64,000 nt of DNA from the NCBI RefSeq assembly GCF_026625765.1, contig NZ_CP113062.1:2976001-3040000 (forward strand). The letters run 5' to 3'. The translations under genes and the position numbers were made by a program. The stretch comes from Frigoribacterium sp. SL97 (GTDB lineage Bacteria > Actinomycetota > Actinomycetes > Actinomycetales > Microbacteriaceae). Of this stretch, positions 54,563 through 63,542 are shown piece by piece (the stretch's first letter is position 1; every line of letters starts with the position of its first letter). The notes under the pieces were generated by a model. The model had not been told where the DNA came from. It did no database searches and saw only the letters and a list, made by a program, of their open reading frames with translations.

Positions 54563-54600
54563 GAGAGCCCCGGAGGCGCGACCAGCGCACCGGGGCTCTC
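54563..54600. terminator. Bidirectional hairpin terminator between convergent genes
   Basis: An 11-bp stem (54563-54573 with 54590-54600) lies between the NAD(P)-binding protein gene and ackA, which converge. The loop contains one copy of GGAGGCGCG, and another lies at 54524-54532. Confidence 0.65.
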
Positions 54601-54641
54601 CCACGTCTGAGGGTCGGTCGGGTCGTGCACCCGCAGACGCC

Positions 54642-55835
54642 TCAGCTGAGGGCGGCGGCCTGTCGCGCGATCTCGAGTTCTTCGTTCGTGGGGACGACGA
54701 GGACGGACACCCTCGACCCCTCGGGCGAGATGTACCGCGCCTCGCGGGACGCGAGTTCGTTGCGGTCGTCGTCGACGTGGATGCCGAAGAACTCCAGGCC
54801 CATGAGCGTCCGACGACGCAGCAGGGCGTTGTTCTCGCCGACCCCTGCCGTGAAGACGACGGCGTCGAGTCCCCCGAGCTGGGCGACGTAGGCACCGATG
54901 TAGTGCCGCAGGCGGTGCCGGTAGACGGCCAGCGCCGCCTCGGACACGGCGTCGCCCCGGGACGCGCTGTCCTGCACGTCGCGCATGTCGCCGCTGCCGG
55001 TGAGGCCGAGCAGCCCGCTGCCCTTGTTGAGCAACGTCTCGAGCTCGGCGAAGTCGAGTCCCGCCTCACGGTGGAGGTGGAACACGGCGGCGGGATCGAT
55101 GTCGCCCGAGCGCGTGCCCATGACGAGCCCCTCGAGGGGCGTCATGCCCATGCTCGTGTCGATGGACCGTCCGCCGTCGATCGCGGCGGCCGACGCGCCG
55201 TTGCCGAGGTGCAGCACGATGGTCTTCAGCTCGGCCAAGGGGCGACCGAGGAACTCGGCGGTCTTCTCGCTCACGTACTTGTGCGACGTGCCGTGGAAGC
55301 CGAAGCGACGAACGTGGTGCTTCTTCGCCAGCTCGGCGTCGATCGCGTAGGTGTAGACGGCGGGGGCGAGCGTCTGGTGGAACGCCGTGTCGAAGACGGC
55401 GACGTGCGGGACGTCGGGGAAGGCCTCAGCGGCCGCGCGGATGCCCTGCAGGTTGGCCGGGTTGTGCAGCGGGGCGAGGGCCGACAGGCGGTCGATCGCC
55501 TTCTCGACGTCGGGCGTGACGACCGTCGCGCGGTCGAACTCCTCTCCGCCGTGGACGACGCGGTGGCCCACCGCGACCGGCGGGTACTCGGCGAAGGACG
55601 GGCCGTGCGCCTCGAAGGCGGTCAGCATCGCGGCGAAGCCGGCGGCGTGGTCGGCGATCGGCTGGGTGTCGTTGCGGGTCTCGTCGCCCGTGACCTCGTT
55701 GCGGTGACGGGTCGACCCGACGTCCTCGCCGATGCGCTCGACGAGACCGCTCGCGAGCGTGCGCTCGCCCTCGAGCTCGATCAGCTGGTACTTGAACGAC
55801 GACGAGCCGGAGTTGACGACGAGGACGGTGCTCAC
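54642..55835 (-). CDS. ackA: Acetate kinase
   Basis: A 397-residue ASKHA-fold kinase interconverting acetate/ATP and acetyl phosphate. Start VLVVNSGSSSFKYQL is the phosphate-1 loop; GHRVVHGGEEF, FDTAFHQTL, RRFGFHGTSHKYV, LHLGNGAS and TAGVGENN are all intact, including the catalytic Asp and Arg positions. GTG 55835 overlaps the pta stop (GTGA), making a coupled pta-ackA operon. It converges with the gene at 53.8 kb. Confidence 0.96.
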   Translation of the reverse strand: MSTVLVVNSGSSSFKYQLIELEGERTLASGLVERIGEDVGSTRHRNEVTGDETRNDTQPIADHAAGFAAMLTAFEAHGPSFAEYPPVAVGHRVVHGGEEFDRATVVTPDVEKAIDRLSALAPLHNPANLQGIRAAAEAFPDVPHVAVFDTAFHQTLAPAVYTYAIDAELAKKHHVRRFGFHGTSHKYVSEKTAEFLGRPLAELKTIVLHLGNGASAAAIDGGRSIDTSMGMTPLEGLVMGTRSGDIDPAAVFHLHREAGLDFAELETLLNKGSGLLGLTGSGDMRDVQDSASRGDAVSEAALAVYRHRLRHYIGAYVAQLGGLDAVVFTAGVGENNALLRRRTLMGLEFFGIHVDDDRNELASREARYISPEGSRVSVLVVPTNEELEIARQAAALS

Positions 55836-57979
55836 GAGGAGGCTCCTTCGGTGCTGGTGACGGTGCCGGCGGCGGCTGCGGCCTGCGTGCCGGCCTGGAT
55901 GGCCGTGATGGCGACGGTGTTGACGATGTCGCCGACGAGAGCCCCGCGGGACAGGTCGTTGATCGGCTTGCGGAGGCCCTGCAGGATGGGGCCGATCGCG
56001 ACCGCACCCGCACTGCGCTGCACGGCCTTGTAGGTGTTGTTGCCCGTGTTGAGGTCGGGGAAGATGAACACCGTCGCCCGACCGGCGACCTCGGACTCCG
56101 GCATCTTGGCGGCGGCCACCGTCGGGTCGGCCGCGGCGTCGTACTGGATCGGCCCCTCGACGAGCAGGTCGGGTCGGCGTTCGCGGACGAGTACCGTGGC
56201 GGCGCGGACCTTCTCGACGTCCGCACCCGAGCCGCTGTCGCCCGTGCTGTAGCTCAACATGGCGACGCGGGGCTCGATGCCGAACTGCTGTGCGGTCTGC
56301 GCCGACGAGATCGCGATGTCGGCGAGTTGCTCGGCGGTCGGGTCGGGGATGACGGCGCAGTCGCCGTAGACCAGCACCCGGTCGGCGAGCGCCATGAGGA
56401 ACACGCTCGACACGACGCCGACGTCGGGCAGCGTCTTGATGACCTCGAAGGCGGGCCGGATGGTGTGCGCCGTGGTGTGCTTGGCGCCCGACACCATGCC
56501 GTCTGCGAGGCCGAGCTTCACCATCATCGTGCCGAAGTACGAGACGTCGGTCACGGTGTCCATCGCCTGGGAGACCGCGATGCCCTTATGGGCCCGCAGC
56601 TTGGCGTACTCGGTCGCGAAGAGCACCTGCAGGCTGGGGTCGAACGGGTCGAGCACGCGGGCGGTGGCGAGGTCGAGACCGAGCTCGGCGCCCCGGGCGC
56701 GGATGGCCGTCTCGTCGCCGAGCAGCGTGATGGCGGCGACGCCGCGCTGCAACAGGGTGGATGCGGCCCGCAGCACCCGGTCGTCGTCGCCCTCGGGCAT
56801 GACGATGTGCTTCTGGGCCCCCCGCGCCCGCTCGAGCAGCTGGTACTCGAACATCAGGGGCGTCACCACCCCGGACGGGCTGACCTGCAGGAGGCGCAAC
56901 AGCTCGGCCCCGTCGACGTGCGTCTCGAAGAGGGCCAGGGCGAGGTCGTACTTGCGTGGCGAGTCGGCGGCGAGGCGCCCGCGGGTCTGCGTGATGGCGA
57001 GAGCCGTGTCGTAGGTGCCGGTGCTCGTGGTCGCGATCGGCAGCGGGCTGTCGAGCCCCTCGAGCAGGCGCTCGACCTGCGGGGCGAGGGCGAAACCGCC
57101 GTTGAGCACGATGCCGGCGAGCGACGGGAAGGTCTCGGAGGCGTGGGCGAGCACCGTCGCGACGAGCACGTCGGAGCGGTCACCCGGCACCACGACGACG
57201 GCACCCTCGGTGAGTCGCGGCAGCACGTTCTCCATCGACATGGCCGCCACGACGACGCCGAGCGCCTCTCGGTCGAGCAGGGCGTCGTCGCCGCGCAGCA
57301 GGGTCGCACCGGTGGCCTGCAGCACGGCGCGCATCGTCGGGGCGACGAGGACGCGGTCCTCCGGCAGCGTCCAGATCGGGACCCGCCCGGTGGGTGACGC
57401 CTCGAGGGCGTGGCCGATGCCGTCGACGACCTCGTCGAGGTGGTCGGGGTCGACCCGGTTGGCGACGACGGCCAGCAGGCTCGCGTGCTCGGAACGCAGC
57501 TCGGCGGTGGTCAGTTCGGCGACCTGGCGCATGTCGGCGCCCGAGCGCCGCGTCTGGCCGTCGGCGCTGCGGCCGCCGAGAACGAGCAGCACGGGCGCGC
57601 CGAGGTTGGCCGCGATGCGGGCGTTGTACGACAGCTCGGTGGGGCTGCCGACGTCGGTGTAGTCGGAACCGATCACCACGACCGCGTCGCACTGCCGCTC
57701 GACGGCGGCGAAGCGGCTCACGATGGTGGCGAGCGCGGCATCGGGATCGGCGTGCACCGCGTCGTAGCTGACGCCGACGCACTCGTCGTAGGCCAGGTCG
57801 ACGCTGTCGTGCGACAGCAGGAGTTCGAGCACGTAGTCGCGCTCGTCGGTCGAGCGGGCGACGGGTCGGAACACCCCCACCCGGCCCACCTCGTGGCTGA
57901 GCGTGTCGAGCACGCCCAGGGCGATCGTGGACTTGCCCGTGTGGCCTTCGGCAGAGGTGATGTAGATGCGTGTCGACAC
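55832..57979 (-). CDS. pta: Phosphate acetyltransferase (long form with regulatory N-terminus)
   Basis: A 715-residue enzyme exchanging acetyl-CoA and acetyl phosphate. The N-terminal BioD-like P-loop domain starts STRIYITSAEGHTGKSTIALG; a DRTGG domain lies at about 215-330; the catalytic PTA/PTB domain begins near 385 (KHIVMPEGDDDRVLRAA) with VSGAKHTTAHTIRPAF and MLSYSTGDSGSGADVEKVR. GTG 57979 is preferred over longer starts because a TAGGCT -10 lies seven bases before it. It is divergent from the acetyltransferase gene at 58 kb, whose promoter has the same TAGGCT. Confidence 0.95.
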   Translation of the reverse strand: MSTRIYITSAEGHTGKSTIALGVLDTLSHEVGRVGVFRPVARSTDERDYVLELLLSHDSVDLAYDECVGVSYDAVHADPDAALATIVSRFAAVERQCDAVVVIGSDYTDVGSPTELSYNARIAANLGAPVLLVLGGRSADGQTRRSGADMRQVAELTTAELRSEHASLLAVVANRVDPDHLDEVVDGIGHALEASPTGRVPIWTLPEDRVLVAPTMRAVLQATGATLLRGDDALLDREALGVVVAAMSMENVLPRLTEGAVVVVPGDRSDVLVATVLAHASETFPSLAGIVLNGGFALAPQVERLLEGLDSPLPIATTSTGTYDTALAITQTRGRLAADSPRKYDLALALFETHVDGAELLRLLQVSPSGVVTPLMFEYQLLERARGAQKHIVMPEGDDDRVLRAASTLLQRGVAAITLLGDETAIRARGAELGLDLATARVLDPFDPSLQVLFATEYAKLRAHKGIAVSQAMDTVTDVSYFGTMMVKLGLADGMVSGAKHTTAHTIRPAFEVIKTLPDVGVVSSVFLMALADRVLVYGDCAVIPDPTAEQLADIAISSAQTAQQFGIEPRVAMLSYSTGDSGSGADVEKVRAATVLVRERRPDLLVEGPIQYDAAADPTVAAAKMPESEVAGRATVFIFPDLNTGNNTYKAVQRSAGAVAIGPILQGLRKPINDLSRGALVGDIVNTVAITAIQAGTQAAAAAGTVTSTEGASS

Positions 57980-57986
57980 GCTCGCC

Positions 57987-58057
57987 AGCCTACGGGCGGC
58001 AGCCTTCGAGCCGCCGGGGAAGCGTGCTGGCGGAGGCCGCGAGACACCTCCTAGGCT
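57987..58057. promoter_or_regulatory. Divergent leaderless promoters of pta and the acetyltransferase
   Basis: TAGGCT occurs on the minus strand at 57987-57992, seven bases from the pta GTG, and on the plus strand at 58052-58057, seven bases from the acetyltransferase ATG. Neither gene has a Shine-Dalgarno sequence. Confidence 0.5.
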
Positions 58058-58064
58058 CGTCGGC

Positions 58065-58556
58065 ATGCAGATCCGCACCGCGACCGAGACCGACCTGCCC
58101 GGCGTCCTCGAGATCCACGCCGACGCCGTGGCGCACTCCCGGGCCATCTGGACCGACGTCACGCCGACCCTCGAGGGTCGGCGCGAGTGGCTGACCAGCC
58201 ATCAGGAGGCGCGGCGCAGCGCGATCGTCGCGGTGGACGGCGACGAGGTGCTCGGCTACGGCAGCTACGGGCCGTTCCATGCCAAGGACGGCTACCGGCA
58301 CACCTGCGAGAACTCGGTCTACGTGCGTCCGGGGCAACAGGGCAAGGGACTCGGACGAGCGCTGATGGCCGAACTCGTCGAGCGGGCCACGCGGGACGAG
58401 CTGCACGTCATGGTGGCGCTGATCGAGGCGGGCAACGAGGCGTCGGTGCGGCTGCACGCGTCGCTCGGCTTCGAGGACGCCGGCGTGCTGCGCGAGGTCG
58501 GCACGAAGTTCGGCGAGTGGCTCGACCTCCGGTACATGATCCGCCGACTGGCCTGA
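58065..58556 (+). CDS. GNAT acetyltransferase, phosphinothricin/methionine sulfone type
   Basis: A 163-residue GNAT protein. It begins IRTATETDLPGVLEIHADAV and contains GYGSYGPFHAKDGYRHTCENSVYV, then the acetyl-CoA loop RPGQQGKGLGRALM and NEASVRLHASLGFEDAG. The YRHT(C)ENSVYV block is the hallmark of the Pat/Bar/MddA group, which acetylates phosphinothricin, methionine sulfoximine or methionine sulfone. In housekeeping genomes the physiological substrate is often unknown. Leaderless start as described for the promoter. It converges with the BCCT gene. Confidence 0.85.
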   Translation: MQIRTATETDLPGVLEIHADAVAHSRAIWTDVTPTLEGRREWLTSHQEARRSAIVAVDGDEVLGYGSYGPFHAKDGYRHTCENSVYVRPGQQGKGLGRALMAELVERATRDELHVMVALIEAGNEASVRLHASLGFEDAGVLREVGTKFGEWLDLRYMIRRLA

Positions 58557-58591
58557 CCCGGGCGCGACGGGACCGACGAGGCACCGGGACG

Positions 58592-58629
58592 ACGACGGGC
58601 GCCGCCTCCGAGGAGACGACGCCCGTCGT
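58592..58629. terminator. Hairpin terminator between convergent genes
   Basis: A 10-bp stem (58592-58601 with 58620-58629) with an 18-base loop separates the acetyltransferase and BCCT genes. Confidence 0.5.
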
Positions 58630-58645
58630 GGGTGGAGCGGTGGGG

Positions 58646-60505
58646 TCAGCGTCCGGTCGAGCCGTCCTGTCCGGTGTCGCCGGGCGTGTCGAGCCGACCG
58701 TCGACGGCCGGGTCGGGCGACACGACGTCGACCTGGAGCGGAGGCTCGGCGACGACGGCCGAGGCGGACGTCGCCCGGCTCGCCGGGGAACCGTCACGGC
58801 CACCCCGGACCCGGCGTCTGACCGCCTCCCAGGGGCGGGCGAGTCGTGTGCCACCGGCCTGGGTCGGGGCGTCGACCTCGAGACCGTAGTACGCGCCGAC
58901 GTGCTCCAGGAGGACGTCGCGCTCGGCCTTGTCGTACGCACGACGTTCGCGGGTGAAGGCGATGATCGTCGACCAACAGGTCAACAGCAGCACGATGCTG
59001 AACGGCAGCGCCGTCGTGATCGCCGCGGTCTTCAGGGCGTCCAGACCGCCGGTCAGGAGGAGCGCGACGGCGAGCAGGGCGGCCACCAGGGCGAAGAACA
59101 CCCGGAGCCAGTTCTTCGGCTCGATGTCGCCGCCCGACGCGATCATCGCCATGACGAGCGATCCGGAGTCGGACGAGGTGACGAAGAACACGCCGATGAG
59201 CAGGATCGCGCCGAAGGTCAGGACGGTCCCGGCGGGCAGGCCGCCGAGCAGGGCGAAGAGCGACCCCTCGACGTCGACCGAGCCGTCGGCTCCGACGAGG
59301 CCGCCCGAGCCGTCGGTCTGCTGGTGGATGGCCGCACCACCGAGGACGGCGAACCACAGGAAGGTGAGGGCGGTCGGGACGAGCAGCACGCCGAAGACGA
59401 ACTGGCGGACCGTGCGGCCCTTCGAGATGCGGGCGATGAAGATGCCGACGAAGGGCGCCCACGACATCCACCACCCCCAGTAGAACGTGGTCCAGGCGCC
59501 CTGCCACTCCTCGCCGGCGGCGCCCTGCTGGGCGGTCACGTTGAAGGACAGGCCGACGACGTTCTGCAGGTAGGCGCCGATGGACTGCACGAAGTCGCGC
59601 AACAGGAACTGCGTGGGTCCGACGATCAGGATGAACAGCAGCAGGGCGGCCGCGAGGATGAGGTTGAAGTTCGAGAGGATCTTCATGCCCTTGGTCACAC
59701 CGGTGACGAGCGACACGATGGTGACCGCCGTGATGACGGCGATGATCGCGATCTGGCTCACGATGCTGCTGTCGGCGATGCCCGCGGCCTCGAGGCCGGC
59801 GCCGATCTGGATGACGCCGAGCCCGAGCGAGGTCGCGACGCCGAACAGCGTGCCGACGAGGGCGATGACGTCGATCAGGTTGCCCCAGCCCCCGCGGACG
59901 CGGTTGCCGAGGAGGGGCTCGAGGGCCCAGCGGATGGAGACGGGACGACCCCTCCGGTGGATCGCGTAGGCGAGGGCGAGTCCGAGGACGACGTAGATGG
60001 CCCAGGCGTGCAGCCCCCAGTGGAGGAAGGTCTGGGTCAGGGCCTGCTGCGCGAGCTGGTCCTCGGTGCCGGTGACGCCCGGTCGTGGCGAGGCGAAGTG
60101 GCTGAGGGGCTCGGAGACGCCGTAGAAGACGAGGCCGATGCCCATGCCCGCGGCGAAGAGGAGCGCGAACCACGAGCCGGTCGAGAACTCGGGCTCGTCC
60201 TTGTCCTTGCCCAGCTTGATGCCACCGAACCTGCTGAACCCGAGGAACAGGCTGAAGCCGACGAAGAAGGCGGCGATCAGGACGTAGTACCAGCTGAAGT
60301 TGCGGACGATGCCGCTCTGCAGGCCAAGGAACAGCGCCTCGGCCGAGGCGGGCGCGATCAGGGTGTAGGCGACGAAGCCGAGGACGACGACGGCGGCTGG
60401 CCAGAAGACCCAGCGGCGCAGTTGAGGGGTGGTCGAGACGGTCTCCGTCAGGGAAGCGGGATGGTCGGCGGGGGGCCCGGAAGGGGGCGGAGTTGTCGTG
60501 GCCAT
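58646..60505 (-). CDS. BCCT family transporter (betaine/choline/carnitine)
   Basis: A 619-residue secondary transporter with about 12 membrane helices. Family signatures: GMGIGLVFYGVSEPLSHF (the Gly-rich TM3 stretch of sodium-coupled members), and the tryptophan box TFYWGWWMSWAPFVGIFIARISKGRTVR. The long C-terminal cytoplasmic tail (about 90 residues, Arg-rich then acidic/Pro-rich) resembles the osmosensing tail of BetP-type carriers. A compatible-solute uptake role under osmotic stress is inferred. NhaA, another ion and osmotic stress gene, lies 54 bases upstream on the same strand. Confidence 0.9.
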   Translation of the reverse strand: MATTTPPPSGPPADHPASLTETVSTTPQLRRWVFWPAAVVVLGFVAYTLIAPASAEALFLGLQSGIVRNFSWYYVLIAAFFVGFSLFLGFSRFGGIKLGKDKDEPEFSTGSWFALLFAAGMGIGLVFYGVSEPLSHFASPRPGVTGTEDQLAQQALTQTFLHWGLHAWAIYVVLGLALAYAIHRRGRPVSIRWALEPLLGNRVRGGWGNLIDVIALVGTLFGVATSLGLGVIQIGAGLEAAGIADSSIVSQIAIIAVITAVTIVSLVTGVTKGMKILSNFNLILAAALLLFILIVGPTQFLLRDFVQSIGAYLQNVVGLSFNVTAQQGAAGEEWQGAWTTFYWGWWMSWAPFVGIFIARISKGRTVRQFVFGVLLVPTALTFLWFAVLGGAAIHQQTDGSGGLVGADGSVDVEGSLFALLGGLPAGTVLTFGAILLIGVFFVTSSDSGSLVMAMIASGGDIEPKNWLRVFFALVAALLAVALLLTGGLDALKTAAITTALPFSIVLLLTCWSTIIAFTRERRAYDKAERDVLLEHVGAYYGLEVDAPTQAGGTRLARPWEAVRRRVRGGRDGSPASRATSASAVVAEPPLQVDVVSPDPAVDGRLDTPGDTGQDGSTGR

Positions 60506-60559
60506 GCCTCCATGGTGACGGTTGAGGGGCCCGCCGTCCCAATCACGACGCCGTCCGGG

Positions 60560-61855
60560 TCACCGATCCTGGTGACGGTAGTACCGGTTGCGGGGTCGCA
60601 GGACGGCCGTCGCGAGGACGGCGGCGAGCACCGACGCGACGAGGATGGCCACCTTGGCGTCGTCGTCGTGAGCGCTGCCGAGCCCGTAGCTCAGTTCGGC
60701 GACGAGCAGGGACACGGTGAAGCCGATGCCCCCGAGGAGGGCGACGCCGGTGAGGTCCACCCACTTGATGCTCCGGTCGAGTTCTGCCCGGGTGATCCTG
60801 GTCGTGATCCAGGTCGTCGCGAGGATGCCGACGGGTTTGCCGAGGACGAGGGCGGCGATGATGCCGATCGTGACCGGACTGGAGAGAGCCGTCCTCAGGC
60901 CGTCGAGGCCACCGAAGGCGACCCCTGCGGAGAAGAACGCGAACACGGGGACGGCGAAACCGGTGGAGATCGGCCGGAAGCGGTGCTCGAAGACCTCGGA
61001 GAGCCCCGGTCCCGCATCCGGGCCGCCACTGGCCTGGCTCCGGATGACGGGGACGGCGAAACCGAGGAGGACGCCGGCGACGGTGGCGTGGACCCCGGAG
61101 GCGTGGATGAGCCCCCACACCAGGACGGCGACCGGAAGGAGGATGAACCAGTTCGCGGCGGGGTGCAGGCCGAAGAACCGTCGGAACCTCTGGGTCAGGA
61201 ACACGTACGCCGCGAGCGGCACGATGGCGAGTGCCAACGGGACGACCTCGATCGCGCTGGTGTAGACGAACGCGATGATGCCGATGGCGATGAGGTCGTC
61301 CACGACGGCGAGGGTCAGCAGGAAGATGCGCAGCGCGCTGGGCAACCTCGAGCCCACGATGGCGAGGACCGCGACGGCGAAGGCGATGTCGGTCGCGGTG
61401 GGGATGGCCCACCCCCGCACCGCCTCCGGGTCGGAGGCGTTGACGGCGGCGAAGATCAGGGCGGGGACGAGGACTCCGCCGAACGCGGCGGCCACCGGCA
61501 CGATCGCCTTGCTGACCTTCCGCAGCTCTCCGGCGACGAACTCCCGCTTGAGCTCCAGCCCGACGAGGAAGAAGAAGATCGCCAGGAGCCCGTCCGCGGC
61601 CCACTCCCCCACGCTCAGGTGCAGCCCGAGACCCTCCGGGCCGAACTCGAAGTCCCGGAGCGCGAAGTACGCCCCCGAGAGCGGTGAGTTCGCCCACACG
61701 ACCGCCAGGACGGCGGCGACGACGAGGACGACCCCGCCCACGGTCTCCTTCCGGAGGATCTCGCCGAGGCGGGTGGACTCCGAGGTCGTCTCTTCGGCGA
61801 AGAGTCCGGGAGCGACGGCGGGAGGCGGGGAAGAGGGCAGGTCGTCGTGGGGCAT
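60560..61855 (-). CDS. nhaA: Na+/H+ antiporter NhaA
   Basis: A 431-residue antiporter with about 12 helices. Essential residues are seen in TATDIAFAVAVLAIVG and LLTLAVVDDLIAIGIIA (the paired Asp of the ion site). FFLVGLELKREFV and SGVHATVAGVLLGFAVP are also family marks, and the late segment LLGGIGFTVSLLVAELSYG is helix XI. A polar N-terminus of about 35 residues precedes TM1. It extrudes sodium and controls internal pH. It is followed by the BCCT gene, suggesting joint transcription. Confidence 0.93.
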   Translation of the reverse strand: MPHDDLPSSPPPAVAPGLFAEETTSESTRLGEILRKETVGGVVLVVAAVLAVVWANSPLSGAYFALRDFEFGPEGLGLHLSVGEWAADGLLAIFFFLVGLELKREFVAGELRKVSKAIVPVAAAFGGVLVPALIFAAVNASDPEAVRGWAIPTATDIAFAVAVLAIVGSRLPSALRIFLLTLAVVDDLIAIGIIAFVYTSAIEVVPLALAIVPLAAYVFLTQRFRRFFGLHPAANWFILLPVAVLVWGLIHASGVHATVAGVLLGFAVPVIRSQASGGPDAGPGLSEVFEHRFRPISTGFAVPVFAFFSAGVAFGGLDGLRTALSSPVTIGIIAALVLGKPVGILATTWITTRITRAELDRSIKWVDLTGVALLGGIGFTVSLLVAELSYGLGSAHDDDAKVAILVASVLAAVLATAVLRPRNRYYRHQDR

Positions 61856-61914
61856 CGTCGTCCTGTCTTACCAGACGACGCCGGGGCGGGCACGGGTCGA
61901 GGTGACGGCGACCG

Positions 61915-63228
61915 TCACGCCCGTGTCAGAGCCGGGGCGAACGTCGCCGCGACGACGGTGACGTCGTCGGCCTGCTCGTCGTCGCCGACCAGCTCGGCGA
62001 CCTTCTGCACGATGTCGCTCGGGTCACCGGACGAGATGAGCAGCAGTTGGAACTGGCTGAAGGCGTGCAGTTCGTCCGGGAAGAGATCGAGGACCCCGTC
62101 GCTGATGCAGACGATCGTGTCGCCTGGGTGCAGCTGGTCGGCGTACGACGTCCAGCGGTCCCCGAGGCCGATGGGGAGGTCGGACGACTGCAGCCGCTCC
62201 ACGAGACCGGTGGCGCGCCGGATGAGCGCCAGCCCGTGTCCGCCGTCGGCCCAACGGATCTCGCCCGACGGCGTGATGCGGGCGTGGAAGCACGTGGTGA
62301 ACTGGACGTCGCCGTCACCGCTCGCGAGGCCCGTCGTCGCACGACGCAGGGCCACGGCGGGGTCGAGATCGTCCGACGAACTGCGGATGACGGAACGCAC
62401 GGCGGCGGCGATCATCCCCGCTCCGACGCCTTTGCCCATGACGTCCCCCACGGTCAGGGCGATGCCGTCCGGGGTGGGATACCAGTCGTAGAAGTCGCCC
62501 CCGACGGCGCGGGCGGGGATGCACCTCCCCCGGACGGCGAACATCTCGGGAAGGAGGCTCGTCTTCGGTGGCAGGAGCGACTGCTGGATGGTCGCGGCCC
62601 GGTCGAGCTCCCGTTCGACCGCGTGCTGCTGCGCTCGGGACAGCTCCACCTTGCGGCTCGCCTGCCGGGCGAGCTCGTTGATGGCGAGGCCGATGGTGGC
62701 GTAGATGGCCAGGGAGAAGGCGATGCGGATGAACTCGCTGGGCGCGCGTCCGCTCGGCTCGATCACGAACGGCAGCATGAAGGTGACCGCCGATCCGATC
62801 AGCAGCCACACGATGCTGAGCCGCCCCGGCCACACGGCGATCCAGACGATCGGCAGCAGGATGATGGGGATGAAGACGGACCCGCTGTCACCCGTTCCGT
62901 AGCGGAGCAGGCCCACCGCGACGAAGTCGGCGGCGGGGATGACGATCTCCCAGGTGAGCAGGCGGGGACGCCGGGAGACCACCGAGGCGAAGACGACGCC
63001 GCAGAACGCGGCGAAGACGCCGGCCCACATGCTCGGTGCATCGCTGACGGGCAACCACGGGATGAGCGTGCTCACGACCGCGGCGAGCAACACGAAGAGG
63101 AAGACGAAGCCCTGCTTGAGCAGGGCGACGTGACGTCGCGAGCCGGCCGACATGACCCGCGCGAGGAGGCCGGAGTCGCCCCAGACGCTGGGGCGCAGGG
63201 TGTCGTTGCCCAACTGACTGACGCTCAT
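61915..63228 (-). CDS. Membrane PP2C-type (SpoIIE/RsbU) serine phosphatase
   Basis: A 437-residue regulator. Residues about 38-190 contain five to six membrane helices; a linker helix RKVELSRAQQHAVERELDRAA leads to the phosphatase domain with IQQSLLPPKTSLLPE, AVGGDFYDWYPTPDG (metal-binding Asp), VGDVMGKGVGAGMIAAAV, FTTCFHARI, GGHGLALI, ISDGVLDLF and the final DDEQADDVTVVAA. All metal-coordinating acidic positions appear intact. Such proteins dephosphorylate anti-sigma antagonists. No partner is adjacent, so the pathway is unknown. TAGCCT at 63235-63240 (minus) lies six bases before the ATG, a leaderless arrangement. Confidence 0.88.
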   Translation of the reverse strand: MSVSQLGNDTLRPSVWGDSGLLARVMSAGSRRHVALLKQGFVFLFVLLAAVVSTLIPWLPVSDAPSMWAGVFAAFCGVVFASVVSRRPRLLTWEIVIPAADFVAVGLLRYGTGDSGSVFIPIILLPIVWIAVWPGRLSIVWLLIGSAVTFMLPFVIEPSGRAPSEFIRIAFSLAIYATIGLAINELARQASRKVELSRAQQHAVERELDRAATIQQSLLPPKTSLLPEMFAVRGRCIPARAVGGDFYDWYPTPDGIALTVGDVMGKGVGAGMIAAAVRSVIRSSSDDLDPAVALRRATTGLASGDGDVQFTTCFHARITPSGEIRWADGGHGLALIRRATGLVERLQSSDLPIGLGDRWTSYADQLHPGDTIVCISDGVLDLFPDELHAFSQFQLLLISSGDPSDIVQKVAELVGDDEQADDVTVVAATFAPALTRA

Positions 63229-63234
63229 GACCCA

Positions 63235-63240
63235 AGGCTA
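63235..63240 (-). promoter_or_regulatory. -10 element of a leaderless phosphatase transcript
   Basis: TAGCCT on the minus strand is six bases from the ATG at 63228. Confidence 0.45.
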
Positions 63241-63302
63241 GGGCGACCGGGCCTCCATCGGGGAGAAGGCGATGCCCCAGAACGTGGGGCGAGGACGAGA
63301 AA

Positions 63303-63329
63303 CGGCCCCTCCCGGGGAGGGAAGAGCCG
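63303..63329 (-). terminator. Imperfect hairpin terminator after tRNA-Ser
   Basis: On the minus strand a two-part stem (outer CGGC/GCCG, inner CCTCCC-type 6 bp) is followed by TTTCTC, nine bases after the tRNA end. Confidence 0.5.
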
Positions 63330-63337
63330 TCTCGATG

Positions 63338-63422
63338 CGGAGGATAGGGGATTCGAACCCCTGAGGGCTTGCACCCAACACGCTTTCCAAGCGTGCGCCA
63401 TAGGCCACTAGGCGAATCCTCC
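63338..63422 (-). tRNA. tRNA-Ser (GGA)
   Basis: The minus strand gives acceptor arms GGAGGAT/ATCCTCC, D arm with TAGTGGCCTA, anticodon stem CACGC/GCGTG around TTGGAAA (anticodon GGA, codon TCC), a long variable arm (TTGGGTGCAAGCCCTCA) as in class II tRNAs, and T arm GGGGTTCGAATCCCC. Discriminator G; the CCA end is not encoded. Confidence 0.96.
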
Positions 63423-63530
63423 AGGGCGGGCACACGGTGAACCGGCGCACGACCGAGACCAGCGTACCGGACTCCGCGGGGCCCGGGGGACGCCCCCGTG
63501 TCGCTGCTGACCTTGAGGCTCCCTCATGGC

Positions 63531-63536
63531 TACCGT
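63531..63536 (+). promoter_or_regulatory. -10 element of a leaderless ybaK-type transcript
   Basis: TACCGT is six bases from ATG 63543. Confidence 0.45.
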
Positions 63537-63542
63537 CGGGGC